NCBI GenBank assembly: GCA_910591455.2
Contig: OU342804.1
Coordinates: 23,586,484-23,650,483 of the forward strand
Origin: Pholis gunnellus
Taxonomy: Eukaryota; Chordata; Actinopteri; Perciformes; Pholidae
DNA length: 64,000 nucleotides
Direction: 5' to 3'
Below the pieces are notes generated by a model. It saw nothing but the letters and a program-made list of their open reading frames with translations. It had not been told where the DNA came from and ran no database searches. Shown here in pieces: positions 14,001-25,508 of the stretch (positions are counted from its first letter, which is position 1; the number at the start of each line of letters is the position of its first letter). The translations under genes and the position numbers were made by a program.

Positions 14001-14893
14001 GATTTATCAAGTTTGTGTCTCTACTACTGTGTTGTAGAGATGATCAAGTTTAATTGTGTTATTAGTTTTGTGGGGACCTGTCCTGGCCATGTGTTTCGGT
14101 CGTAGGGATTTACATTTTCAACTAAATGGAGCACTGTTGAATTTCTCCTGTTGATTCATCACTAAGTAACTGTTTTAACTCATCCTCAATCCTCTCCCAT
14201 TGCAGCTCCTGAACTGCATCATGGACATGGTGGAGAAGACGCGCCGCTCTCTGACAGTGCTGCGCCGCTGCCAGGAGGCTGACCGGGAGGAAATGAATCA
14301 CTGGATTCGGCGCTATAGTGACGTGGAGGAGATGAAAAAAGGTGGGAGCAACGGACAGCACTGCCTTCCTCCTCCTCCTCTTCCTCCTCCTACTCCTCAC
14401 CACAACTCCTCCTCCAACACAGCTAGCAGCAGCGACTCACTGCCCGTAGGAACTTCCTCGGCTGCTGAAAGGCAGACAGGCAGACAGACAGGTAGACAAA
14501 CACAAAACAAAACACTCACAGCAAGCTAGGGCTTATTTGAAATGTGTAAAATGCCTTAATCTATCAATTTAGAAACAAAAAGTCACTTAGATTATCACAT
14601 TTTTCTGCAAATGAACAAATGTAAACTCATTCTGAGGCAATACAAATCTGGTTGCAACATCCTGGATCTTTAATCAACTGATTGCACCCTTATGCTGCCA
14701 GCATGCTCATTCATAATTTAGATTTGTGTTCACGTCTAACTCACGTATTCTCATTCCTTCCCAGAAATGGTAGAAAAAGTTGATGACAGCTTATTTACTG
14801 ATATTGCCACAAATATAGTGTGTATTGGTCCCAAAAATAGAAGTGGAAACTATAGGGAGACTGGATGTGTGTTTGAGCAGATCAGAGGTCTAT

Positions 14894-14946
<53 letters not shown>

Positions 14947-15869
14947 ATTGAGACTGAATGTGAGCCTGCTTGTGTGTTTCAGAGATCCACAGAGACTTCT
15001 TACACAGGCCTCCCTCAGGATACCTGCCAGAAGAAATCTGGAGGAAAGCTGGTAAGAGCCAAGCATCCCATTCTCTCTATTGTCTTCATGATTGACCCCA
15101 CACGGACTAACAAAACACACACAGTCACCGTCATCAGTCTTTCACGGCCCTCACCATAGCCACAGAGACAGACGGAGCAGAGGCCTTACAGCCGTAGGTC
15201 CATCGGGGCAGAGGCTTGGAGGGCCTCTGTGTCATTAGGGCTAAATGCCCTCCATCTGTCACCACTATGAAAGGCCACTGCAGTTACAGCTGCCGTGAAA
15301 ATGTAGTCACCTGGCCCAAAGCGGTCCACAGCAGCACACCACAGATTAGAGTTTACTGGTCTCCATTGGCCTGAGAAGCACAGACAGTCTCAAATTGTTG
15401 TACTTTTTTTTTATTGTGTTAATTTCTTTAGCCTCATGCACAGTATACTAATGTATTACTGAAGTAAATCAAACACAGACATTTAGATATACAGAGAAAG
15501 TAATCTTGACCATGGTTATTATTTTTGGCTCAGTTTGAGGCCAAAGGGAAGCAGAGTGTTGCATTGCATGGGCCTTCTTGTGCACTGCATGCTAGATAGA
15601 GTCCATCCCAGGAGTCATCTGGCTCAGCCCTTGTTCCTCCCCAGTCCCAGCACTATTATGTTGCAGTCGTACTCCAATACCCTGCGGAGGAAATATGCCG
15701 GCTGCTGCTGTCGGCAAAATACTTTGCTGCATTTTCACCAGCAGAAAAAGCTCTTTTAATTGCAGTTGTTTTTCATACAGGTACTACAAGCATCCCGCTC
15801 TCCCCAGCACTAAAGCACCTCCAAAACAGGCAGGGTGAGTAACATATCTCACTCTCTCCATCTCACCTT

Positions 15870-15931
<62 letters not shown>

Positions 15932-18668
15932 AGCATGTGTCACCTCTATCTCAGCAGCCAGGTAGTCTGCCTGATGTAGCTGCAGCACCTCTTGCTTTTA
16001 ATTAAAACCAGACACGTATTCTCTGGTCTGGTTCAGGTTGAGAGACTGCAGTGCCTTTGAAAAATAAGATCTGAAGTGTGAAAAAGCAGGCAGAAATAAC
16101 ACGTCTCAGGGACTTGCCAAATCCCTGTGGAATTAAAACGTTAATATTGCTGTCCCCGTGTTTTCCATTAAGTGCTAATTGCCCCAGCATCTGCTATGCA
16201 GTCTCCTTGATAAGAATTAATTAAATTTGCAAACTAATCTTAGTGGTGCATGCATTAGGCCAGATAATTGAGAAGCTCGGGATAATGCAGATAGTGTTTT
16301 GCAACGAAGAGAAGAAAGAGGAGGAGGAGGGGTATAAGAAAAAAAAGGAGCAGAAATGAAGGATAAAGGTAGAGAGGGAATGATGGAATGAAGGAAGCCA
16401 TCGAGACATGTCTGTGTGTGACTGTATGTTGACGGGATTGACAGAATATTAACTTTTTAGCATAGGAATCAAGCTCAGACATACATGCACACACAGCCAT
16501 GCGCACATACACAGCAAAGTGTTGGATAAGGCTCCCTCCACCGCCTATCTTTTTGCACAGTAGTTTGAAACAAGTGGAGTGGAGCGGCAAGGAAGAGTGA
16601 CAGTTATTTATGAGTTCTCACTCAAACAAACACTGACTGGAGGAAATAGGGAGCAGTGGAGAGAACAGTATCAGTCTCACCTCCTACTTGGTTGGCCTAA
16701 CACATATGGATAGCTATTTGTATGTGTGTCATTTGTGTCTTAGTGTGTCAACCATGCACATCTGGAGGAGGTGGAGCAGGAGTGTGAAAAGTAATTTCAT
16801 CTTTAAAAGTGTTGCTGTCTCTGATTGCTGAAGAAATTAGACATTTTAGGTGAATTTATGAATTGTGATCACAAGATACCAAGTGTAGCATTTTATTCAT
16901 AGATGGTTTTATATTTGTAAACCTGTTTCTCAGGTGTATAAAGCCCTACAGGAAAGCATGCACTATACATATGTTGTGCACCGTGAGGCCAATAATGAAA
17001 GATGGCAAAATGTAATCACTTCTGCCTCTTACTGAGAGGAGACTGCGGGAAGTTTCTATTTTTTGACTGCCATCTGGTAAAGAGCCTACACACCTGCCTG
17101 TTGTAAAAACACAGTCTCTTCACTCAGTTTGTGCTTTTGCTGAAAAAACAAAAGGCCCCATGATAAAAATCTACATCGTAGGAAGCCCTGCAGTGGGGAT
17201 ACGGATGTCGACCGGTGGGGAAATTATTCTCTTTTCACTGTGAAATCCGTCTTGCAAATTGTATTAAAATTATTCTTATGACAAGATGACAATCATGCAA
17301 ACAGGGAATCCCAGGATGTTGTTTGAACAGCCAAGTTAGAGACACAACTTTGGAGACATCTGTTGTTGTCAGCACTGGAAATGATTGTGGCCAGACGTGT
17401 TTGAATTAATTATTGAAGTCTGGCTGTTTCCCTTTTCTGGCAGAAAGTTTTAAATCTTGGATGATGTACATCTGTTCGCTGAGATACAACAAGATGGCAG
17501 CTTAAAGAGCCTCAAAGGATGACAGAGCAGGCAGGACGGGACGATAGGCGTTTGCACTAACACCTCTCTCTCTTTGTTTTTTAGAGGAAGCAGTGAATGA
17601 GGTTAAGCGACAGGCAATGTCAGAGCTGCAGAAGGCGGTGTCAGACGCTGAGCGGAAAGCCCATGAGATGATTTCAGTCGAACGCTCTAAAATGGAGAGG
17701 GCGCTGGCCGAGGCCAAGAGGCAAGCCTCTGAGGACGCACTAACAGTAATCAACCAGCAGGAGGACTCCAGTGAAGTGAGTATCACAGACCCCCCAACCA
17801 CATTTCCCTTAATTCTCCTCTCACTTGTTCTCTAATACCTCACTCTGTCTCTCGCTCATTAACGCTCTTTTGTCCTTCACTTTGTTCCCCTTATCCTCCA
17901 AGTTACCCTGCAATGTGTAATCCATACAGCTTGCTGCTCTTGGTTTGGTGCTGCACCATGTTGTCATCATTATTAGTAGATGCAGTCCAGTTGTCTGTGT
18001 AAATAAAAGCAGACGGAACCAGATGGTTGGAGCAGAGTGCCAGGCTGAGGTCATTACTGAGCAGTTGACCACCACCTGCTGGTAACACAAACCAGTGGCC
18101 TTGGACCAGGACTTAAAGAATTTAAATCAAATCATTGTGCAAAGAGTCAAAAATATATGATCAGGCTGAGATTTTATAATACTTATGTGAGGTTTAAACA
18201 TATATTTATGTGAGGAAGAGAAAACTTTCCTGGGACAAAAAAGAGACTTATTTTTATCAACCCACTCTCTCCCCACTGTCTCAACAGAGCTGCTGGAACT
18301 GTGGGAGGAAAGCCAGTGAGACGTGCAGCGGCTGCAACACGGCTCGCTACTGCGGCTCCTTCTGCCAACACAAAGACTGGGAGAAGCACCACCATGTCTG
18401 TGGTCAAGGCCTGCAGGGGATGCCAGGGGGCAGCAGTGTTCCTCTTGGCCCCCCCGCCTCCTCCTCAGCGTCCTCCAGTGCGCCCCCCACCCACTCGGAG
18501 AGCACTCCTCCAGGAGCCTTGTCCTTGGCCGGCCAGAGCAGCATTGCGGGAGGGGCTGGCAGCGGCAGTGGAAGTGTCTCTGCCAGCCCCAAGGAGAGCA
18601 GTTCCAGCAGTGCCTCTCGCTCCACAACTCCAGCTACCCCCGCCCTACTGGATGCCACCTCTCGTTGA
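5022..18668 (+). CDS. cbfa2t3: CBFA2T3 (MTG16/ETO2) transcriptional corepressor, 10 coding exons seen
   Basis: Nuclear ETO/MTG-family corepressor that bridges DNA-binding factors to histone deacetylase complexes (family knowledge). Exons read here: 5022-5177, 7378-7619, 8006-8095, 8867-9048, 12135-12442, 13034-13119, 14206-14491, 14983-15051, 17585-17775, 18288-18668; all have GT/AG borders and compatible phases. From the Met at 5048 (MPDSPADVKTQPR) the product is 654 aa. Domains: NHR1/TAFH about residues 82-185, NHR2 oligomerisation helix about 326-390, NHR3 about 465-528, and a MYND zinc finger at 530-566 with Cys530, 533, 541, 544, 550, 554, His562 and Cys566. MTG16 is preferred over RUNX1T1 or CBFA2T2 from the N-terminus (MPDSPA, VKTQPRSTPP), the NHR2 and NHR3 wording, and the neighbours pabpn1l-trappc2l-galns, as on human 16q24.3. 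The first exon is open upstream of Met (SRVQKVGT), so a longer isoform with a 5' exon outside or unseen is likely. Confidence 0.95.
7293..7314. repeat. Poly-C run upstream of a cbfa2t3 exon
   Basis: 22 C residues followed by AG, 61 bp before the real acceptor of exon 7378-7619. Confidence 0.9.
8506..8558. repeat. (CA)n microsatellite
   Basis: About 26 perfect units. Confidence 0.95.
9119..9874 (+). repeat. Left arm of a long inverted repeat (cbfa2t3 intron)
   Basis: The reverse complement of this stretch recurs at 20,794-21,546. About 690 bp of unique sequence is nearly identical by eye, including an (AATT)n block, and both arms end in the same CA/TG microsatellite. Outside 9,119 and 9,874 the similarity stops abruptly. 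Each arm carries the same chance ORF (MFKDLKKQKRKR...), on opposite strands. Confidence 0.9.
11019..11052. repeat. (TG)n microsatellite
   Basis: 17 TG units, then an imperfect extension to about 11,062. Confidence 0.9.
11121..11174. repeat. Short perfect hairpin in a cbfa2t3 intron
   Basis: ATTGAGTATTGTGG at 11,141-11,154 and its exact reverse complement at 11,161-11,174 are separated by 6 bases. A shorter inverted pair (TCCACAA/TTGTGGA) lies directly upstream. It could be a fold-back remnant of a small transposon. Confidence 0.7.
12252..12320 (+). repeat. cbfa2t3: Coding minisatellite in cbfa2t3 (24-bp unit, 8-aa NGLPTHPP repeat)
   Basis: Three near-perfect tandem units of 24 bp encode NGLPTHPP-like repeats in the proline-rich linker between NHR1 and NHR2, just before the conserved HYRLED segment. 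Human CBFA2T3 has only a short PPQPTPPP stretch here (from memory). Confidence 0.85.
13759..13779. repeat. Poly-G run
   Basis: 21 consecutive G in a cbfa2t3 intron. Confidence 0.9.
14896..14943. repeat. (TG)n microsatellite next to a cbfa2t3 exon
   Basis: About 24 units ending 40 bp before exon 14983-15051. Confidence 0.95.
15781..15834 (+). other. cbfa2t3: Candidate 54-nt in-frame cassette exon of cbfa2t3
   Basis: The segment is preceded by a pyrimidine-rich tract ending in ATACAG and followed by a good donor (CAGG then GTGAGT). Its length is a multiple of three. In the phase of the flanking exons (phase 1 on both sides) it has no stop and would add 18 residues (about TTSIPLSPALKHLQNRQ plus the split Gly) between the EEIWRKA segment and NHR3. 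I do not remember this insert in human CBFA2T3, RUNX1T1 or CBFA2T2. It could be a pseudo-exon; only RNA data would decide. Confidence 0.45.
15870..15925. repeat. (GT)n microsatellite
   Basis: About 28 units, 35 bp after the candidate cassette exon. Confidence 0.95.
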
Positions 18669-20793
18669 CGTCGGACCCTTGTCCCTTCCCTGCATACTGA
18701 TGCGACAGTGCCCACACTCCACACAAAACCAAACTGAGGAAGTTCATTGCACGCCGCTCCCTTTCCTCCTCCCCTATTTCAGTCCTTCTTTCCCTCTTAT
18801 CCTAAGCTCTTCTGAAAATCGTCTCACTACCTGATGATAGACTGACTCAACTGGTCACCTCCCCCCAAAAAATACTTTTTCTGTTTTTGTCTTTTTTACA
18901 ACCACAGCCACAAATACAAAGATTCCAGCCTGGGGTTCAGTGTAGTGGAAAGCATGAAAAGTGTCTTCTATCTCTGTGTTCAGTGACAGAAACATATCAC
19001 ATGTGTTTTGCTGAAAACATGAGCTTTGACTTGAAGATGTGGCTAAGATGTGTCCTCAGTAACGTAAGCACGTTAAATACTGTCTGCATGAGGACACAAG
19101 ACAAGGGCTGTGGTAGACAACAGTGATGGGGGGGGGGACTAGGCTGATTAGCACTTGTATTGGATTTCCCTTTAATTTAGCACCAATGAGAGTGCAGTAC
19201 TCAGCCCTTAGATGTGCACTACCTGTGCAAACGGTTCACTGATGTGGCACTTATTCTACAGTGTCCTAATGGAGACAGGCAAGGACAAAATACCTTTTTT
19301 TCAAATGGATGAGGGAAGGGAAAAAACCTGTGATGCGATTAATTCCTCAGAAACACAGCTTAGTATTTATTAAATGTTTCTTTCTGGCTTTAAGGCAAAT
19401 TAAAGAAAAGTCCAAATATTCTAAATAAAGAATAGTAGTGATGATGATGCTGATGATGATAATAATGATATGAAAATGAATTAATTTTAAACTGCTAACT
19501 ACCTTGCTAGCGAGCCAAGAAAATCTACACCGGACTCACCTCTCTGCACCATTGTGAACCCAAATGAATTCAAAGATGAATGAAAAATAACATGATCCAA
19601 ACCTTTGTATTACACTGCCAAAGTGAGTAAGTAAGCGATAAGGAGAAGCACTCATCTTATAACCAAACGCAAAGCAACATCACCTCCTCAGCAGATAAGC
19701 CAGCCCTGAGAGGACCAGGCTGCAGAGAAGCTGCAGAACGGGACCCAGAGATAGTCAGACGTTTAAAAAAAAAAAAAAAAACTGTGACCTGCTTTGATCT
19801 GCAGCTGTCTCCTGTAGTCTGGACAAAACTACAGCGATTCCTCAGTGATGGCCCAGACTAGTGAATAAGGACAATGCTGTGAACTTGCCTACAAGAAGGA
19901 CTTCATGAAATGGATGGAAACCCTGCCACAGTGTGATTCTTTTTGTTTTGTAAATGGTACCAGGGAGGAATAAAGAGGAAAGTAAAAGCTACACAGCCTC
20001 AAAGGAGATGAAGATACATAAATGGCAAAGGAGCTGCCAAAAACCTCAAAGGAAGCTTGAAAACATTGTCCAAGAAGGCATTGTATACTATGACTTATGA
20101 GAAGATTGTAAGTCTTTTTTTTCTTCTTTTTTTTTAAAAGCTCCACAACAAGGAGATATTTCAAGGATTTGGTGTTACCTTTACATTCACTCCCTCTTTT
20201 TCCAAAGCATGATAAACAGATAAAAAGGGAGCCTAGTGAAGGGCGGTGTAGACTTGGTTCTCTCTTTCTACCTCCCCTCACCCCACACCTCCCTTCTACT
20301 GCTCTTTCCCAACGACTTGACTCAAGTCTGCCCCAAACCCCCGCCTGCTTCAGACAGAGCCGCTGAGCAGTCTCGTGGGAAGGGTTCGGAACCTGCTTGT
20401 AGATATTGTTCCTCTTTCAAATTTCGATAATGTCTCTTGTCGCTGACGTCCACATGTGCTGCCCTTGTGTATATCCAGAAAGATGGACTTTGTTTTGGTT
20501 TTGTTTCCTTTCATTTTCCTCCTATAAGTTTGGGCTGAGCAGTGAGGTCAGACCAAGCAGGACACTCGCTTATGAGAGGAAGCCCAGCATTGTACTTATT
20601 GTTTGATTTGTTGTATCTATATTAATGAGATGAAACCCCTCTTGTAGAATATTTTGTATAGCTCGCATTGTAAGACAGTGAGAGGACAGAGGTGCAATAT
20701 GAAGAGAATTCAGCTACTGAATGGAACCTCAACTGCCCATAGGGTGTCATATAATATAGATACATATAAATATATTTAAAGTAACATCAGTAA

Positions 20794-21479
20794 CTTAATG
20801 TGAATGTACATAGTATTTAAAGAGGTCCAAAAATGTGTTTGCCAAATAACAGAAACCTTTAAAGTTTAATGTCCAGATTATGATTTTTTCACAGTACATT
20901 TATTTCTCAAATTTCTCAATCTTTTTTTTTCTCTCACACAAGTTAATCAGTTTCAATTTTCACTCAAATCAAAGTGTCATGTGGCCCTGAGTGGAGGAGA
21001 CTGTTGGTAGTGGAGGTAAAGTGGCTTCATACAATGCATGTAGCTGAAAATGGATGAAAACAGATCAAAGGTGGATGGACACTACAGGACTTCTGAATTA
21101 ATTAATTAATTAATTAATTAATTAGGCCTTAATTTACAATATTTGAAAATCCACATTATATAACACCAAGCAAATATATTTATGTTTCACTTTAATCTTC
21201 TTAATTTAATGCGATGGTGCAATTGGGACCCAAAGCTGTCATGTGCTTCATTCACCCCAGGTCAGTTTACATCCTGCAGGAGGGGACTCAACAGTGTGTA
21301 GTAACAAAAAATCCCAAATATGTTCAAAGATTTGAAAAAACAAAAGAGGAAAAGGTCATGGCTCAGTTTCAAATTTAGATCATTCACAACATATTTAAGA
21401 ATTGTCAAACTTGATATATCATGTCAAGTGCTCTGTTTCTGCCACTGCAGTGACCCTCTCTCTCTCGGTCCTCATCGAC

Positions 21480-21546
<67 letters not shown>
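20794..21546 (-). repeat. Right arm of a long inverted repeat (cbfa2t3 3' region)
   Basis: Reverse complement of 9,119-9,874, with only scattered substitutions seen (for example at the junction with the TG run). It lies about 2.1 kb after the cbfa2t3 stop, probably inside the 3' UTR. Confidence 0.9.
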
Positions 21547-24241
21547 TGAGTGAGTGAGAGTCAGAGTGTGTGAGGTTAGGAGTATTTGTTTCCCCCAAGG
21601 TACATGGCAAGCCATTACTGTAGGATTAAGTGATATGCCAGTGTTAAGCTGAAGTAAACCTAAAAGCTCATTTTGATACCCAATCTTTGCAATGTTGCTT
21701 TTTTAACAGATTACTGTTTATTTGTAAAGATGCAGGTTGAGCATAAGTTGAATATCTATTTCCAGGCCAAGAGAGTAGTGTCACCTCTTCAGGTTTTTTC
21801 CCCCCCAGCCTTTCCCACATGTTCCAGCAATATGCTCGCCTCTGCTAAACACATGAATACTAAACAGTGTCCAGGCCTTTACTTAAAGGAACAGAGGGCC
21901 TGAAGCCGACATGCTACAAATTTAATTTTGATCACTGTAAACGCTACAATGTTGGCCTCATACGCACTTCGACCAAACTTGGAAAAAAAATAGGTAACTT
22001 TCTTTTTGCCGATAGTGGCATAGGAAACATGTTCATCAACAGATGGATGAAGTGAACCATTTTATTTGGACTATCTGAGACACAATTAAAATGGGATAAG
22101 CTACGAGGTACCCGTGCCTCTGTGTGTAACATTTATGTATGTGTGTTATGATCATTGTGATATGGTGTTGACCTCAGCCTTTTTGTGTCATTCCCTCTTT
22201 TCCCCCTAATGTCCAGCTCCTCCACTACTACCACAGACCATCGTTCACACTAGCTACCTCCTGTGACCATACAGCTAACCACCAGGAGAGGTTGACCTGG
22301 ACTTTGAAAAGCTGGGCTGAGAGCAGACATGGTGGCGCACATTCAAACGTGATCACATGATTCTGTCTGAAAATTACAAAAACTAAATTGTTGAAAGGAA
22401 TTGCCATTACTAATGATGTTAAATCTATTCTAACCAGACCTCAGCTGTTTGATCCATAGGTTTGATCACATCCCACTAACCAAACTGATACTGACGGAAT
22501 TTAGTATTAGGTACACATACTGTACAGTCAAACTTGCATACTACCAAACTCAACACAGAATCAACCATGACATGTCATTTGTTGTCCAAAACCAATAAAA
22601 GCACAGACCAAAGTACTCTATTGCCATAATAGGCTTTGACACAGTGTGTATTGACAGACCAGAAATAATAAGGTTAGAGCTCCACTACACCAGTTAACCA
22701 AAGTGTCTGAAATACACACAATCAGGGCACAAGAGTGAAAAGCATGTTTAATGAACTGGCTGAGTTTCAAATGTGTAGAATTTTTATTCAAGCAATCAAA
22801 GCGCTTGTTGTCTACATATTGAATAATGCTTCTGTAAAAATAATAGAAGCATCTTCATAGGAAAGCCTACTGATTGCCTGTTCTTACAGTTACAAAGCCT
22901 TGCAGAGATAAAAGAAAAAAAAAAATGAATGGATGGTGTGTGTGTTTGTGTGCGTGTGACTGGTGGTGTGTGTGCTTTTGTAAAAAAAAAGATAAAATCA
23001 TACCTTTTTCTTCTTGTCTCTGTACAAACTACTTGAAACTTTCAGAGCTTTAATGAAACATCCCAGACAGACTTTAGTGGCAGATTGATTCACAATATGT
23101 AGCAACAGCTTTGTGCAGTAAAATACCATGTTTGTGCACACTATCCGCATTGAAACAACATCACAATGACAGTTCCATTCAACTCTTTAATGCTTTGCGT
23201 GTGTCTCCTTGTCTGCAAGTAAGCCCTCAGATAAACATTAAGCCAAACTAGACCACTTATAAATGACCAAAATACAACCAAAAGCTACAACTTTCTCTTC
23301 AGATTTCACTTTGGTTAAGGTTTTTGTGCTATATCCCGGCATTAGATAACTTCAACATGGTTGATTGTGTGGGACATGAGGCTGCAGTCTGTACAGGACA
23401 GTTCCAACTGTCCCTCGCTGACATTCTCCCTCCTGGTTTCATTGGACAGGACACAAAATACCATGTTCTGTTACGCTGGGTGCAAGCTTCATTAAGGCAT
23501 GAAACAAATGATATTTGTGCCGAGGTGTCATATACTTTTCTCTGTGAAGATATCATAGGTGGCAAACGCATAAGGGCTCTGCTGTTGTGAATATCATCCA
23601 AGGGGTCTCCGAACACTTTACATCAGCCACTTTTCTGTTTGTTTTACTATGTACATGATATGGGCAAGACGCATGTTTAGAAAAGGCAAATATTAGAAGG
23701 TTGGCATTTGTCGCTCCCTACCCCAATCAGTAACTCTACCAATGAAATTTCAAGGATCATCCAATGTGATGGTGACACGTCCTTCCTGTGAAACAGGCAT
23801 TGATGACTAGCTACAGTAGTAAGCTAAAGTGGCAAACAGTGGATACAGCACTTGTTTTCCCCAAAGCCATGGCTCAGGATGGTCCTGTTTTTACCTTTAC
23901 ATAAATTGAAAAAAGGTTTATGTTTTTTTATGTGTAGGGAAGCATTCTATACTGTATTGTGCAATACATTATTACAGAAAAAAACATGTTTCTGTAGGAA
24001 AGGTTGGCGCTTTGAAGATCTTTCTCCTTTTGTTTTATTTCCCTCTTCAAGAAGGTCCTGTTGCCGTTTTTAGATGAAGTTAACTGTGCCAGAAGAATTA
24101 AATTCTGATTTGTATTTATTTCTTGCATGCTTTCCTCCCTGTTGCTAATACCGCTCTTTAACTGTTCGCTCTGTTGGATGTGTGAAGCTGTAAAACATTC
24201 TAATTCAGGTTATTGTCTGTGTTGAACAATGTAACTGTGTA

Positions 24242-24247
24242 ATTAAA
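24242..24247 (+). terminator. cbfa2t3: Candidate distal poly(A) signal of cbfa2t3 (ATTAAA)
   Basis: ATTAAA lies 5.6 kb after the stop codon, in AT-rich sequence. Earlier AATAAA hexamers at 19,424 and 22,594 are alternatives. Confidence 0.35.
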
Positions 24248-25508
24248 ACATGAAATTAAGTATTCATCACTCTTTGTTGATTTTCTTCTTTACGTGCAGT
24301 CTTATTCTGAGACTACATCCCCAGAACAGGAAAATAATCCATTGTTATAGAATCATTACTCACACAAACGTATTATGTAAACTTCATTCCCTCATCAGAA
24401 ATACGATAACAGCAGATCTAAACAACATACTGAAAAAAGATATTACAACAGACCCATACACTTCAAACCATTACTAAATATCACACATACAAATCACAAA
24501 CAAGCTCACTTCACTGTCACAAGTATTTACAATTTAAGAGATGCTTCAAAACATATATTCATGTATGTCAAGCGAGTTCACACATTTTAGAAAATGTAAT
24601 CACATCCATTGAACATTCTAGCCAGGTTATTTAATCTGCCCGGTAAATCAATCATTACAGACTCAAAACTTTGTTCATACCAACAGACTGATGTTTTAAA
24701 TTATAGTGGAGATCCCAAAGTTTCCATTGATGGCAAATATGTCAGATTGAATTTAGAGAAATTTGTAGAAAATGTCTAGAATATTTCCACTTAATGGGAT
24801 AATGTAGCCGTAAAACTGTTGTGTTATGAGTGATAATTCACTCAGTACAAGCATCATATAGCCTCAATGAACAACTGAACAGATATTGTCAGACAGAAGC
24901 GAATTCTTCCAACCCTAAAACTGGGGAAATGGATGGGTGAATAAACGTTGCTCAGTGATACAGTAACCTAACTCGTTTCCTATTTCTTCTGGTTTCAAAT
25001 TTTACATTTCACAATGTTTTTAATGACCAGATGACACTCAAGGATTACTACAACACCCATTTTGCCTTTTAGAAATGTCCTGAAATTTTAGTCAAACACC
25101 ACTAAATCAATCAAAGATATTCAGTTTTATTTTTGAAGAATGATACCATTTATTGTAAAAGAATGTAGATCTCAGGATGTATCAGTTGTCATGTTACCAG
25201 CTATAAATCGTGGGGGTGAGGAGGGGGGAGGGATGGGTACCAGGGGCAGAGAGGGGGGAGGGCCCCTTGTTGATGCGCCAATGGGAGGAGGACATCGCCC
25301 AGCGTCTTTCTCACGTGCGCGCCACTGTCAATCAATCCAGCGCGTCATGGATCTCATTCACAGGTGATATCTATTAGCTATTACCTCATATGCTGTCAGG
25401 TGTCGCGTCCACCGGCCAACCGTTTTCTTCCTGTGGGAGATATTTTGTGTGGCAGTGGTTTTGGCAAGCTGCAGTCCGCTTTGCAGATGCCATGTTTGAG
25501 CAGTGAGC
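24248..25508. other. Intergenic region and CpG-rich pabpn1l promoter
   Basis: From 24,248 to about 25,190 the sequence is AT-rich with nothing recognised. From about 25,200 it becomes G-rich and CpG-rich, with a CCAAT box at 25,278-25,282 and an E-box CACGTG at 25,312-25,317, about 190-230 bp before the pabpn1l start. No TATA box was seen near the start. Confidence 0.55.
25278..25317 (+). promoter_or_regulatory. pabpn1l: CCAAT box and CACGTG E-box of the pabpn1l promoter
   Basis: CCAAT at 25,278-25,282 and CACGTG at 25,312-25,317 lie in a CpG-rich block upstream of the ATG at 25,509. Oocyte-specific genes are often driven through E-boxes; that link is inference. Confidence 0.4.

Larger units (their letters stand above)
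18669..24247 (+). other. cbfa2t3: Probable long 3' UTR of cbfa2t3
   Basis: No further exon is visible after the stop at 18,666-18,668. AATAAA occurs at 19,424-19,429 and 22,594-22,599, and ATTAAA at 24,242-24,247 close to a drop in complexity. Any of these could end the transcript; family 3' UTRs are usually long. The stretch includes the right arm of a long inverted repeat (20,794-21,546). The 88-aa ORF near 23,324 shows no family resemblance and is taken as chance. Confidence 0.5.

Noticed and set aside
23324..23590. 88-aa ORF in the cbfa2t3 3' region
   Set aside because: No family resemblance, no splice context, no other sign of coding.
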